Source of the DNA: Cornus controversa
Taxonomy: Eukaryota > Streptophyta > Magnoliopsida > Cornales > Cornaceae
Assembly: GCA_026545225.1 (NCBI GenBank)
Contig: CM048852.1
Span: 7,984,501-8,048,500 of the forward strand
DNA length: 64,000 nt
Direction of reading: 5' to 3'
This document shows, in pieces, positions 25,448 to 39,296 of the stretch. Made by a program: the position numbers and the translations under genes. Each line of letters begins with the position of its first letter. The stretch's first letter is position 1. The notes below the pieces were generated by a model, which was not told the origin of the DNA, made no database searches, and saw only the letters and a list, made by a program, of their open reading frames with translations.

Positions 25448-26116
25448 ATGAAAACTACCAACCAAACTACTGAACCACAACCATCCTCAAACGAAACAAA
25501 AGTTGAAATCCCTGACAGTGATACGAAAGGACAAAACACCATGCAGAGAGGGGAGGTGGAGGATTTTGACTACTCCAAACGAGCACAGTGGATTAGAGCT
25601 GCCGTGTTGGGCGCCAACGATGGGCTTGTCTCAACAGCATCGCTTATGATGGGAGTTGGGGCGGTCCGAAACGACGTGAAGACCATGATCCTCACCGGGA
25701 TTGCCGGTTTGGTGGCCGGTTCTTGTAGTATGTCCATCGGAGAGTTTGTGTCCGTGTACTCGCAGTATGACATAGAAAAGGCTCAAATGAAGAAAGAGAA
25801 TGTGACTGGAAAAGAATTGGAGGTCAAGAAAGGGGATTTGCCAAACCCGCTGAAGGCAGCAACGGCATCTGGCTTGGCGTTCGCAGTGGGGGCGGTGGTG
25901 CCAATACTGGCCGCGGCGTTCGTGAAGGACTATAAGGTGAGGTTGGGGGTGGTGGTTGGGAATGTGACTCTTGCACTGATAGGGTTTGGATGGTTAGGTG
26001 CACTGATGGGAGGGACACCTGTGGTGAAGTCCGCATTGAGGGTATTGGTTGGGGGGTGGCTTGCAATGGCGATCACTTTTGGCATAACCAAATTGGTTGG
26101 TGCCACTGGATTATGA
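25448..26116 (+). CDS. VIT/CCC1-family vacuolar iron transporter homolog, copy 6 (222 aa)
   Basis: Predicted protein identical to copy 2, with standard promoter spacing. No distinguishing coding change was seen. Role by family: carrier of Fe2+ or Mn2+ into the vacuole. Confidence 0.94.
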   Translation: MKTTNQTTEPQPSSNETKVEIPDSDTKGQNTMQRGEVEDFDYSKRAQWIRAAVLGANDGLVSTASLMMGVGAVRNDVKTMILTGIAGLVAGSCSMSIGEFVSVYSQYDIEKAQMKKENVTGKELEVKKGDLPNPLKAATASGLAFAVGAVVPILAAAFVKDYKVRLGVVVGNVTLALIGFGWLGALMGGTPVVKSALRVLVGGWLAMAITFGITKLVGATGL

Positions 26117-28666
26117 ACGTATTATTTTACTTTTCTTTTTTATTAGGCTAAGAAAGTAAGACAATATGTATATTTAAGAACAAGAAGAAATCACATGCAT
26201 TTCAGTTGATGATGATCATGTAGTATCAGAGTTTTAAGCACAAGAATTTCCCCTAAAGAAACAACTCTTTAATTAATACAAACCTCATAAAAATAAGGCT
26301 TAGAAATTTTTTATTTATTTTTGGTTAAGTGGATTGGAGAGTAAAGTTATAAGATTCTTGGCATTGAATCATGTTTCAATTAATCACTGGCTGATTAGTA
26401 TAGTTGGTGGTGTAACATCTCCTTCCTTCCCTCAAAAGGGAGGACTGATGTTGGAGTTATGGAAAGAAGAAAAAAAATCTGTCTCAATTAAGTTTGTTAC
26501 AAGTCAATGGACGCAGAACAAAAATATATATGAGTTTGGAAAAAAATGTACGAATTAACAACTTTAAAAAAAAAGAAAGAATGAAGAAGAAGAAGACAAA
26601 GTTGGAAAAGAAAGAAAGATTTAGAGAAACTTTTAGAAAGGATTAAATATAGGAAGGGACAATTGAAAATTTTATAAATTATATAAAAATATGCAAAAGA
26701 AATTAATGGGTAAACAAAGGTTCAACTGAAAAGAAAAATTGAAGTTCTTTTTTTTTTTTTCACATTTAATTCCCATTCACTGCATTCATGTACCCAAAAT
26801 CTCTTGCTAATACTTGCAGCGTATTCAAATGGCAAGGAATTTTTAGTGAGAAGCCCAGCACTAGATTTTTAAGTTACGTTGTCCCTGAATACTAAACGTA
26901 AATCTCTAAGACCAACTTGTCACGCCCCAAAAATCACGTGGCACTATATTAATCCACATGTGTTTCCAAGGTAAGACGTAACAATCGGCCAAAACATACG
27001 AATGCATAAAATACACATTAATTTCATTATCCCAACGCAAAGAAAAAATTAACTTAAAGGGTTTAAAAATTCAATCCGACTAATTTGAAGGCGGAAATGC
27101 GTTCCGAACACCATCCTTATTAGATCAACATAAGATTAATGTCAAATCCATGCAAAATTCAGAATACGTTGTTCTAGAGAATTCAATGAAAAGCAACAAA
27201 TTAGATAATAATCTATAATAATAAGTAGAAATGAAAGTGTCTCCACAATTATTATTCCAATCACCTGAATCTTTTTTTTATGGAATGGAATGAGCTCGAT
27301 AGCCCAGGAAGCAAACTTCTTTCCTACTCTAAAGTTTTGTTATTTACGTAATTTAAAATTTAAACATTTTTCTCTAACATAACTAAATAGAACATTTATT
27401 AACCAAGCAAATAATGTTAATATAATTATGTTTAGAGCAATTAAATATCAATGCATGAAAAGTGCAGGCACGGTCAATTACAATGACATAACTCACATGT
27501 ATGGTATGATAACAAACAATAAATAGTAAATGACATGATAACAAACAATTAACACTAAATGCAACGTCATCAATGATGTAATGCAGAACTCCTTCCACTA
27601 CCAACAACCTCTACTATGAACCCTACCTGAAGCTGTCACTAGAAGGGTTGGTGCCACCCTAGCATAGCGTAGATCCTTTGACACACCTGAAGTTGTTATT
27701 GTTAGTCATCTCTCATACTACCTATGTAGACACCCATGTCCACCATGGAACAGGCCTATTTATGAACAAGTGTAGTAATCGTGCTCTATCAACTCTATCG
27801 TGCAGGAATTATCAAGTGTTCATGCATCATATCAGTCCATGTACTTATTATATCATGAATACATTAATACAATTATTCTCAATAGTTCAAAGGCATTGTC
27901 TACACAAATAATACCATAGTTCGTAATCTACTTAATTTAACAAAGTAGTCATTTTTTCACGTACTAAAACAAATTTATTGGCATCAATTTAATACAATAG
28001 AAAACAGAGAAAAATAAATAAATCTATCATTAATTTATTTTATCTAATTTATTTGTATACACTTGAATGGACATTCAATATAATTGGCTTGGTAACTTAG
28101 AAGCTAAACATATCAATGTAGTTAATATGTTTGCTAATATTATTCAAGTTATATTTATATATATATATTACTTACTTGATTACATAAATATTTACGTATT
28201 TCTTTATATTGGACGAAGGCTTGTCGCAAATACTAATCTATATTATATTTACAACTTAATGAATTAAACATACTCAAAAAGTTTCTCCAAATTCTAAACG
28301 TAGGTAAATGACATGAGAATTCCAAAACACTTGATTAATATATATATAATATATTATATGTGTACACTAATCATTACATAATTTAGGCATAATCTCCAAA
28401 TTCTAAACGTAGGTATATAACAAGACAATTCCAAAACTACACTTGACTAGGATATATATAATATATTCTATATGTGCACTCATTATTCCTTAGTTTAGGG
28501 ATAATCTCCAGATTCTAAACTTAGATATATAACAAGACAATTCCAAAACACTTTATTAGAATATAAATAACGTACTGTATATGTGCAGTCATTATTTCTT
28601 AATTTAGGCATAATCTCCAAATTCTAAACTAGGTATATAACAAGAAAATTCCAAAACACTTCATTA

Positions 28667-28704
<38 letters not shown>

Positions 28705-29049
28705 CTTACTTACTTACTTAAATACATAAATATATACATATTCCTTTATATTGGAAGAATGTTTTTTGCAAATACTACTTTGTATTATATTTAAACCTAA
28801 TGAATTAAACTCACTCAAAATATTTTTCCAAATTCTAAATGTAGAGATATGACAAGACAATTCCAAAACACTTAAATAGAACATTCCTTAGAGCCAATCT
28901 ATCTTTCTGTTTGCGCAAGTTTATTACGCACTAATACACATACATGTGTAAATGTATACTCTACCGATTCATAATACCAAACACTAAAATTATGAAACCA
29001 ACCAAAACTCACATATTACTCACGTCACTATGCTTCTCACAGCATATAC

Positions 29050-29090
<41 letters not shown>

Positions 29091-29562
29091 TACTTATATA
29101 GAGTATATTTGTGTTTCTTTATATAAATATAATTTTCTTTTATACATTTATTTCAGTAAAACATCTCTAGATTACAATAAATATATGTTTTCTTACATTA
29201 TTTTCTTTTGTTTAAAAAATTCAGATTAACAAAAACATTATAATTCTTTAATGAAGAATGTTATTCTTGCCCATAATTCAAACTTGAAAATCAGCCAAAA
29301 ACTTTTTTATCTTTAGATATGTTTAAATGGGAAACATAAATCTCAATTAAATTGTATATATCAACAAATAGGTCTTCGCTTTGTGTTTTAAGCCTAAATT
29401 ACCAGTTCAAAAATTATTTTTTCTTCTCTAAAAATCAATTTGATTGGTTTTATAGTACTCATATACAGATCAAGCCATCTTTTAACAAAATCAACTCAGT
29501 TGAAAAGTACTTTTCTCCCCAAAGAATTAATCAAGTTTATTTTCTATCCATTTCACAAGTGC

Positions 29563-29706
29563 GAACGCGCATTCGTTGCCAAAAAAAAAAATTTGTGAAC
29601 GCGCATCAGATTCCTTGGAACAAGTCTCCGGCCACCACCTAAACCCAACTATGCCAAATGCCTATCAACATCTTCTACGGTACACTTTACACTCCTTGTA
29701 TATATA
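29563..29706 (+). promoter_or_regulatory. Promoter of VIT-like copy 7
   Basis: GAACGCGCAT at 29563 and about 34 bp later; TATATATA at 29699-29706. The CA repeat has 10 units, giving 142 bp from TATA to ATG. Confidence 0.7.
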
Positions 29707-29840
29707 GGGGTTGTGTGTCCTGGCCTCCACACTTCTTCACATAAACCATCACACACACACACACACACATTTATATATCCTAACTTCGTATTGCACATAA
29801 CAAGCCTCTTTCATTCTTCTCTTCCTCTACTTCCATTGAA

Positions 29841-30509
29841 ATGAAAACTACCAACCAAACTACTGAACCACAACCATCCTCAAACGAAACAAAAGTTGAA
29901 ATCCCTGACAGTGATACGAAAGGACAAAACACCATGCAGAGAGGGGAGGTGGAGGATTTTGACTACTCCAAACGAGCACAGTGGATTAGAGCTGCCGTGT
30001 TGGGCGCCAACGATGGGCTTGTCTCAACAGCATCGCTTATGATGGGAGTTGGGGCGGTCCGAAACGACGTGAAGACCATGATCCTCACCGGGATTGCCGG
30101 TTTGGTGGCCGGTTCTTGTAGTATGTCCATCGGAGAGTTTGTGTCCGTGTACTCGCAGTATGACATAGAAAAGGCTCAAATGAAGAAAGAGAATGTGACT
30201 GGAAAAGAATTGGAGGTCAAGAAAGGGGATTTGCCAAACCCGCTGAAGGCAGCAACGGCATCTGGCTTGGCGTTCGCAGTGGGGGCGGTGGTGCCAATAC
30301 TGGCCGCGGCGTTCGTGAAGGACTATAAGGTGAGGTTGGGGGTGGTGGTTGGGAATGTGACTCTTGCACTGATAGGGTTTGGATGGTTAGGTGCACTGAT
30401 GGGAGGGACACCTGTGGTGAAGTCCGCATTGAGGGTATTGGTTGGGGGGTGGCTTGCAATGGCGATCACTTTTGGCATAACCAAATTGGTTGGTGCCACT
30501 GGATTATGA
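29841..30509 (+). CDS. VIT/CCC1-family vacuolar iron transporter homolog, copy 7 (222 aa)
   Basis: Predicted protein identical to copy 2. This copy begins the group (copies 7-10) with a shorter CA repeat in the leader, so these four promoters share a recent common history. Coding region intact. Confidence 0.94.
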   Translation: MKTTNQTTEPQPSSNETKVEIPDSDTKGQNTMQRGEVEDFDYSKRAQWIRAAVLGANDGLVSTASLMMGVGAVRNDVKTMILTGIAGLVAGSCSMSIGEFVSVYSQYDIEKAQMKKENVTGKELEVKKGDLPNPLKAATASGLAFAVGAVVPILAAAFVKDYKVRLGVVVGNVTLALIGFGWLGALMGGTPVVKSALRVLVGGWLAMAITFGITKLVGATGL

Positions 30510-33060
30510 ACGTATTATTTTACTTTTCTTTTTTATTAGGCTAAGAAAGTAAGACAATATGTATATTTAAGAACAAGAAGAAATCACATGCATTTCAGTT
30601 GATGATGATCATGTAGTATCAGAGTTTTAAGCACAAGAATTTCCCCTAAAGAAACAACTCTTTAATTAATACAAACCTCATAAAAATAAGGCTTAGAAAT
30701 TTTTTATTTATTTTTGGTTAAGTGGATTGGAGAGTAAAGTTATAAGATTCTTGGCATTGAATCATGTTTCAATTAATCACTGGCTGATTAGTATAGTTGG
30801 TGGTGTAACATCTCCTTCCTTCCCTCAAAAGGGAGGACTGATGTTGGAGTTATGGAAAGAAGAAAAAAAATCTGTCTCAATTAAGTTTGTTACAAGTCAA
30901 TGGACGCAGAACAAAAATATATATGAGTTTGGAAAAAAATGTACGAATTAACAACTTTAAAAAAAAAGAAAGAATGAAGAAGAAGAAGACAAAGTTGGAA
31001 AAGAAAGAAAGATTTAGAGAAACTTTTAGAAAGGATTAAATATAGGAAGGGACAATTGAAAATTTTATAAATTATATAAAAATATGCAAAAGAAATTAAT
31101 GGGTAAACAAAGGTTCAACTGAAAAGAAAAATTGAAGTTCTTTTTTTTTTTTTCACATTTAATTCCCATTCACTGCATTCATGTACCCAAAATCTCTTGC
31201 TAATACTTGCAGCGTATTCAAATGGCAAGGAATTTTTAGTGAGAAGCCCAGCACTAGATTTTTAAGTTACGTTGTCCCTGAATACTAAACGTAAATCTCT
31301 AAGACCAACTTGTCACGCCCCAAAAATCACGTGGCACTATATTAATCCACATGTGTTTCCAAGGTAAGACGTAACAATCGGCCAAAACATACGAATGCAT
31401 AAATACACATTAATTTCATTATCCCAACTCAAAGAAAAAATTAACTTAAAAGGTTTAAAAATTCAATCTGACTAACTTGAAGGCGGAAATGCGTTCCGAA
31501 CACCTTCATTATTAGATCAACATAAGATTAATGTCAAATCCATGCAAAATTCAGAATACGTTGTTCTAGAGAATTCAATGAAAAGCAACAAATTAGATAA
31601 TAATCTATAATAATAAGTAGAAATGAAAGTGTCTCCACAATTATTATTCCAATCACCTGAATCTTTTTTTTATGGAATGGAATGAGCTCGATAGCCCAGG
31701 AAGCAAACTTCTTTCCTACTCTAAAGTTTTGTTATTTACGTAATTTAAAATTTAAACATTTTTCTCTAACATAACTAAATAGAACATTTATTAACCAAGC
31801 AAATAATGTTAATATAATTATGTTTAGAGCAATTAAATATCAATGCATGAAAAGTGCAGGCACGGTCAATTACAATGACATAACTCACATGTATGGTATG
31901 ATAACAAACAATAAATAGTAAATGACATGATAACAAACAATTAACACTAAATGCAACGTCATCAATGTAATGTAATGCAGAACTCCTTCCACTACCAACA
32001 ACCTCTACTATGAACCCTACCTGAAGCTGTCACTAGAAGGGTTGGTGCCACCCTAGCATAGCGTAGATCCTTTGACACACCTGAAGTTGTTATTGTTAGT
32101 CATCTCTCATACTACCTATGTAGACACCCATGTCCACCATGGAACAGGCCTATTTATGAACAAGTGTAGTAATCGTGCTCTATCAACTCTATCGTGCAGG
32201 AATTATCAAGTGTTCATGCATCATATCAGTCCATGTACTTATTATATCATGAATACATTAATACAATTATTCTCAATAGTTCAAAGGCATTGTCTACACA
32301 AATAATACCATAGTTCGTAATCTACTTAATTTAACAAAGTAGTCATTTTTTCACGTACTAAAACAAATTTATTGGCATCAATTTAATACAATAGAAAACA
32401 GAGAAAAATAAAGAAATCTATCATTAATTTATTTTATCTAATTTATTTGTATACACTTGAATGGACATTCAATATAATTGGCTTGGTAACTTAGAAGCTA
32501 AACATATCAATGTAGTTAATATGTTTGCTAATATTATTCAAGTTATATTTATATATATATATTACTTACTTGATTACATAAATATTTACGTATTTCTTTA
32601 TATTGGACGAAGGCTTGTCGCAAATACTAATCTATATTATATTTACAACTTAATGAATTAAACATACTCAAAAAGTTTCTCCAAATTCTAAACGTAGGTA
32701 AATGACATGAGAATTCCAAAACACTTGATTAATATATATATAATATATTATATGTGTACACTAATCATTACATAATTTAGGCATAATCTCCAAATTCTAA
32801 ACGTAGGTATATAACAAGACAATTCCAAAACTACACTTGACTAGGATATATATAATATATTCTATATGTGCACTCATTATTCCTTAGTTTAGGGATAATC
32901 TCCAGATTCTAAACTTAGATATATAACAAGACAATTCCAAAACACTTTATTAGAATATAAATAACGTACTGTATATGTGCAGTCATTATTTCTTAATTTA
33001 GGCATAATCTCCAAATTCTAAACTAGGTATATAACAAGAAAATTCCAAAACACTTCATTA

Positions 33061-33102
<42 letters not shown>

Positions 33103-33447
33103 CTTACTTACTTACTTAAATACATAAATATATACATATTCCTTTATATTGGAAGAATGTTTTTTGCAAATACTACTTTGTATTATATTTAAACCTAATG
33201 AATTAAACTCACTCAAAATATTTTTCCAAATTCTAAATGTAGAGATATGACAAGACAATTCCAAAACACTTAAATAGAACATTCCTTAGAGCCAATCTAT
33301 CTTTCTGTTTGCGCAAGTTTATTACGCACTAATACACATACATGTGTAAATGTATACTCTACCGATTCATAATACCAAACACTAAAATTATGAAACCAAC
33401 CAAAACTCACATATTACTCACGTCACTATGCTTCTCACAGCATATAC

Positions 33448-33486
<39 letters not shown>

Positions 33487-33958
33487 TACTTATATAGAGT
33501 ATATTTGTGTTTCTTTATATAAATATAATTTTCTTTTATACATTTATTTCAGTAAAACATCTCTAGATTACAATAAATATATGTTTTCTTACATTATTTT
33601 CTTTTGTTTAAAAAATTCAGATTAACAAAAACATTATAATTCTTTAATGAAGAATGTTATTCTTGCCCATAATTCAAACTTGAAAATCAGCCAAAAACTT
33701 TTTTATCTTTAGATATGTTTAAATGGGAAACATAAATCTCAATTAAATTGTATATATCAACAAATAGGTCTTCGCTTTGTGTTTTAAGCCTAAATTACCA
33801 GTTCAAAAATTATTTTTTCTTCTCTAAAAATCAATTTGATTGGTTTTATAGTACTCATATACAGATCAAGCCATCTTTTAACAAAATCAACTCAGTTGAA
33901 AAGTACTTTTCTCCCCAAAGAATTAATCAAGTTTATTTTCTATCCATTTCACAAGTGC

Positions 33959-34102
33959 GAACGCGCATTCGTTGCCAAAAAAAAAAATTTGTGAACGCGC
34001 ATCAGATTCCTTGGAACAAGTCTCCGGCCACCACCTAAACCCAACTATGCCAAATGCCTATCAACATCTTCTACGGTACACTTTACACTCCTTGTATATA
34101 TA
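33959..34102 (+). promoter_or_regulatory. Promoter of VIT-like copy 8
   Basis: GAACGCGCAT at 33959 and about 34 bp later; TATATATA at 34095-34102, 142 bp before the start codon. Confidence 0.7.
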
Positions 34103-34236
34103 GGGGTTGTGTGTCCTGGCCTCCACACTTCTTCACATAAACCATCACACACACACACACACACATTTATATATCCTAACTTCGTATTGCACATAACAAG
34201 CCTCTTTCATTCTTCTCTTCCTCTACTTCCATTGAA

Positions 34237-34905
34237 ATGAAAACTACCAACCAAACTACTGAACCACAACCATCCTCAAACGAAACAAAAGTTGAAATCC
34301 CTGACAGTGATACGAAAGGACAAAACACCATGCAGAGAGGGGAGGTGGAGGATTTTGACTACTCCAAACGAGCACAGTGGATTAGAGCTGCCGTGTTGGG
34401 CGCCAACGATGGGCTTGTCTCAACAGCATCGCTTATGATGGGAGTTGGGGCGGTCCGAAACGACGTGAAGACCATGATCCTCACCGGGATTGCCGGTTTG
34501 GTGGCCGGTTCTTGTAGTATGTCCATCGGAGAGTTTGTGTCCGTGTACTCGCAGTATGACATAGAAAAGGCTCAAATGAAGAAAGAGAATGTGACTGGAA
34601 AAGAATTGGAGGTCAAGAAAGGGGATTTGCCAAACCCGCTGAAGGCAGCAACGGCATCTGGCTTGGCGTTCGCAGTGGGGGCGGTGGTGCCAATACTGGC
34701 CGCGGCGTTCGTGAAGGACTATAAGGTGAGGTTGGGGGTGGTGGTTGGGAATGTGACTCTTGCACTGATAGGGTTTGGATGGTTAGGTGCACTGATGGGA
34801 GGGACACCTGTGGTGAAGTCCGCATTGAGGGTATTGGTTGGGGGGTGGCTTGCAATGGCGATCACTTTTGGCATAACCAAATTGGTTGGTGCCACTGGAT
34901 TATGA
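34237..34905 (+). CDS. VIT/CCC1-family vacuolar iron transporter homolog, copy 8 (222 aa)
   Basis: Predicted protein identical to copy 2; the last copy in the array with Thr220. The coding region is intact with the family motifs in place, and the promoter matches copy 7. Confidence 0.94.
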   Translation: MKTTNQTTEPQPSSNETKVEIPDSDTKGQNTMQRGEVEDFDYSKRAQWIRAAVLGANDGLVSTASLMMGVGAVRNDVKTMILTGIAGLVAGSCSMSIGEFVSVYSQYDIEKAQMKKENVTGKELEVKKGDLPNPLKAATASGLAFAVGAVVPILAAAFVKDYKVRLGVVVGNVTLALIGFGWLGALMGGTPVVKSALRVLVGGWLAMAITFGITKLVGATGL

Positions 34906-37457
34906 ACGTATTATTTTACTTTTCTTTTTTATTAGGCTAAGAAAGTAAGACAATATGTATATTTAAGAACAAGAAGAAATCACATGCATTTCAGTTGATG
35001 ATGATCATGTAGTATCAGAGTTTTAAGCACAAGAATTTCCCCTAAAGAAACAACTCTTTAATTAATACAAACCTCATAAAAATAAGGCTTAGAAATTTTT
35101 TATTTATTTTTGGTTAAGTGGATTGGAGAGTAAAGTTATAAGATTCTTGGCATTGAATCATGTTTCAATTAATCACTGGCTGATTAGTATAGTTGGTGGT
35201 GTAACATCTCCTTCCTTCCCTCAAAAGGGAGGACTGATGTTGGAGTTATGGAAAGAAGAAAAAAAATCTGTCTCAATTAAGTTTGTTACAAGTCAATGGA
35301 CGCAGAACAAAAATATATATGAGTTTGGAAAAAAATGTACGAATTAACAACTTTAAAAAAAAAGAAAGAATGAAGAAGAAGAAGACAAAGTTGGAAAAGA
35401 AAGAAAGATTTAGAGAAACTTTTAGAAAGGATTAAATATAGGAAGGGACAATTGAAAATTTTATAAATTATATAAAAATATGCAAAAGAAATTAATGGGT
35501 AAACAAAGGTTCAACTGAAAAGAAAAATTGAAGTTCTTTTTTTTTTTTTCACATTTAATTCCCATTCACTGCATTCATGTACCCAAAATCTCTTGCTAAT
35601 ACTTGCAGCGTATTCAAATGGCAAGGAATTTTTAGTGAGAAGCCCAGCACTAGATTTTTAAGTTACGTTGTCCCTGAATACTAAACGTAAATCTCTAAGA
35701 CCAACTTGTCACGCCCCAAAAATCACGTGGCACTATATTAATCCACATGTGTTTCCAAGGTAAGACGTAACAATCGGCCAAAACATACGAATGCATAAAA
35801 TACACATTAATTTCATTATCCCAACGCAAAGAAAAAATTAACTTAAAGGGTTTAAAAATTCAATCCGACTAATTTGAAGGCGGAAATGCGTTCCGAACAC
35901 CATCCTTATTAGATCAACATAAGATTAATGTCAAATCCATGCAAAATTCAGAATACGTTGTTCTAGAGAATTCAATGAAAAGCAACAAATTAGATAATAA
36001 TCTATAATAATAAGTAGAAATGAAAGTGTCTCCACAATTATTATTCCAATCACCTGAATCTTTTTTTTATGGAATGGAATGAGCTCGATAGCCCAGGAAG
36101 CAAACTTCTTTCCTACTCTAAAGTTTTGTTATTTACGTAATTTAAAATTTAAACATTTTTCTCTAACATAACTAAATAGAACATTTATTAACCAAGCAAA
36201 TAATGTTAATATAATTATGTTTAGAGCAATTAAATATCAATGCATGAAAAGTGCAGGCACGGTCAATTACAATGACATAACTCACATGTATGGTATGATA
36301 ACAAACAATAAATAGTAAATGACATGATAACAAACAATTAACACTAAATGCAACGTCATCAATGTAATGTAATGCAGAACTCCTTCCACTACCAACAACC
36401 TCTACTATGAACCCTACCTGAAGCTGTCACTAGAAGGGTTGGTGCCACCCTAGCATAGCGTAGATCCTTTGACACACCTGAAGTTGTTATTGTTAGTCAT
36501 CTCTCATACTACCTATGTAGACACCCATGTCCACCATGGAACAGGCCTATTTATGAACAAGTGTAGTAATCGTGCTCTATCAACTCTATCGTGCAGGAAT
36601 TATCAAGTGTTCATGCATCATATCAGTCCATGTACTTATTATATCATGAATACATTAATACAATTATTCTCAATAGTTCAAAGGCATTGTCTACACAAAT
36701 AATACCATAGTTCGTAATCTACTTAATTTAACAAAGTAGTCATTTTTTCACGTACTAAAACAAATTTATTGGCATCAATTTAATACAATAGAAAACAGAG
36801 AAAAATAAATAAATCTATCATTAATTTATTTTATCTAATTTATTTGTATACACTTGAATGGACATTCAATATAATTGGCTTGGTAACTTAGAAGCTAAAC
36901 ATATCAATGTAGTTAATATGTTTGCTAATATTATTCAAGTTATATTTATATATATATATTACTTACTTGATTACATAAATATTTACGTATTTCTTTATAT
37001 TGGACGAAGGCTTGTCGCAAATACTAATCTATATTATATTTACAACTTAATGAATTAAACATACTCAAAAAGTTTCTCCAAATTCTAAACGTAGGTAAAT
37101 GACATGAGAATTCCAAAACACTTGATTAATATATATATAATATATTATATGTGTACACTAATCATTACATAATTTAGGCATAATCTCCAAATTCTAAACG
37201 TAGGTATATAACAAGACAATTCCAAAACTACACTTGACTAGGATATATATAATATATTCTATATGTGCACTCATTATTCCTTAGTTTAGGGATAATCTCC
37301 AGATTCTAAACTTAGATATATAACAAGACAATTCCAAAACACTTTATTAGAATATAAATAACGTACTGTATATGTGCAGTCATTATTTCTTAATTTAGGC
37401 ATAATCTCCAAATTCTAAACTAGGTATATAACAAGAAAATTCCAAAACACTTCATTA

Positions 37458-37493
<36 letters not shown>

Positions 37494-37838
37494 CTTACTT
37501 ACTTACTTAAATACATAAATATATACATATTCCTTTATATTGGAAGAATGTTTTTTGCAAATACTACTTTGTATTATATTTAAACCTAATGAATTAAACT
37601 CACTCAAAATATTTTTCCAAATTCTAAATGTAGAGATATGACAAGACAATTCCAAAACACTTAAATAGAACATTCCTTAGAGCCAATCTATCTTTCTGTT
37701 TGCGCAAGTTTATTACGCACTAATACACATACATGTGTAAATGTATACTCTACCGATTCATAATACCAAACACTAAAATTATGAAACCAACCAAAACTCA
37801 CATATTACTCACGTCACTATGCTTCTCACAGCATATAC

Positions 37839-37877
<39 letters not shown>

Positions 37878-38349
37878 TACTTATATAGAGTATATTTGTG
37901 TTTCTTTATATAAATATAATTTTCTTTTATACATTTATTTCAGTAAAACATCTCTAGATTACAATAAATATATGTTTTCTTACATTATTTTCTTTTGTTT
38001 AAAAAATTCAGATTAACAAAAACATTATAATTCTTTAATGAAGAATGTTATTCTTGCCCATAATTCAAACTTGAAAATCAGCCAAAAACTTTTTTATCTT
38101 TAGATATGTTTAAATGGGAAACATAAATCTCAATTAAATTGTATATATCAACAAATAGGTCTTCGCTTTGTGTTTTAAGCCTAAATTACCAGTTCAAAAA
38201 TTATTTTTTCTTCTCTAAAAATCAATTTGATTGGTTTTATAGTACTCATATACAGATCAAGCCATCTTTTAACAAAATCAACTCAGTTGAAAAGTACTTT
38301 TCTCCCCAAAGAATTAATCAAGTTTATTTTCTATCCATTTCACAAGTGC

Positions 38350-38493
38350 GAACGCGCATTCGTTGCCAAAAAAAAAAATTTGTGAACGCGCATCAGATTC
38401 CTTGGAACAAGTCTCCGGCCACCACCTAAACCCAACTATGCCAAATGCCTATCAACATCTTCTACGGTACACTTTACACTCCTTGTATATATA
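38350..38493 (+). promoter_or_regulatory. Promoter of VIT-like copy 9
   Basis: GAACGCGCAT at 38350 and about 34 bp later; TATATATA at 38486-38493, 142 bp before the start codon. Confidence 0.7.
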
Positions 38494-38627
38494 GGGGTTG
38501 TGTGTCCTGGCCTCCACACTTCTTCACATAAACCATCACACACACACACACACACATTTATATATCCTAACTTCGTATTGCACATAACAAGCCTCTTTCA
38601 TTCTTCTCTTCCTCTACTTCCATTGAA

Positions 38628-39296
38628 ATGAAAACTACCAACCAAACTACTGAACCACAACCATCCTCAAACGAAACAAAAGTTGAAATCCCTGACAGTG
38701 ATACGAAAGGACAAAACACCATGCAGAGAGGGGAGGTGGAGGATTTTGACTACTCCAAACGAGCACAGTGGATTAGAGCTGCCGTGTTGGGCGCCAACGA
38801 TGGGCTTGTCTCAACAGCATCGCTTATGATGGGAGTTGGGGCGGTCCGAAACGACGTGAAGACCATGATCCTCACCGGGATTGCCGGTTTGGTGGCCGGT
38901 TCTTGTAGTATGTCCATCGGAGAGTTTGTGTCCGTGTACTCGCAGTATGACATAGAAAAGGCTCAAATGAAGAAAGAGAATGTGACTGGAAAAGAATTGG
39001 AGGTCAAGAAAGGGGATTTGCCAAACCCGCTGAAGGCAGCAACGGCATCTGGCTTGGCGTTCGCAGTGGGGGCGGTGGTGCCAATACTGGCCGCGGCGTT
39101 CGTGAAGGACTATAAGGTGAGGTTGGGGGTGGTGGTTGGGAATGTGACTCTTGCACTGATAGGGTTTGGATGGTTAGGTGCACTGATGGGAGGGACACCT
39201 GTGGTGAAGTCCGCATTGAGGGTATTGGTTGGGGGGTGGCTTGCAATGGCGATCACTTTTGGCATAACCAAATTGGTTGGTGCCGCTGGATTATGA
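38628..39296 (+). CDS. VIT/CCC1-family vacuolar iron transporter homolog, copy 9 (222 aa, Thr220Ala)
   Basis: Same protein as copy 2 except Ala for Thr at residue 220, three residues from the end (GCCGCTGGA in place of GCCACTGGA). The change is conservative, lies outside the helices and is shared with copy 10, so the two are sister copies. Function should be the same. Confidence 0.94.
   Translation: MKTTNQTTEPQPSSNETKVEIPDSDTKGQNTMQRGEVEDFDYSKRAQWIRAAVLGANDGLVSTASLMMGVGAVRNDVKTMILTGIAGLVAGSCSMSIGEFVSVYSQYDIEKAQMKKENVTGKELEVKKGDLPNPLKAATASGLAFAVGAVVPILAAAFVKDYKVRLGVVVGNVTLALIGFGWLGALMGGTPVVKSALRVLVGGWLAMAITFGITKLVGAAGL

Larger units (their letters stand above)
21995..26390 (+). repeat. Array unit 6 (4396 bp), haplotype A
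   Basis: Same non-coding layout as unit 1, haplotype A at the marker positions. Confidence 0.95.
26391..30783 (+). repeat. Array unit 7 (4393 bp), hybrid haplotype B to A
   Basis: Same B-to-A switch as unit 4 (B markers near 26740-26950, A marker GCATAAAATAC near 27004). Private 5-bp deletion near 27574 (ATCAATGATGTAATG instead of ATCAATGTAATGTAATG-type repeat). Carries AAATAAATAAATC near 28015. Confidence 0.95.
30784..35179 (+). repeat. Array unit 8 (4396 bp), haplotype B'
   Basis: Shares all the B' markers of unit 3 (CCAACTCAAAG, GACTAACTTG, CCTTCATT near 31425-31510) but has AAATAAAGAAATC near 32407, where unit 3 has AAATAAATAAATC. Confidence 0.95.
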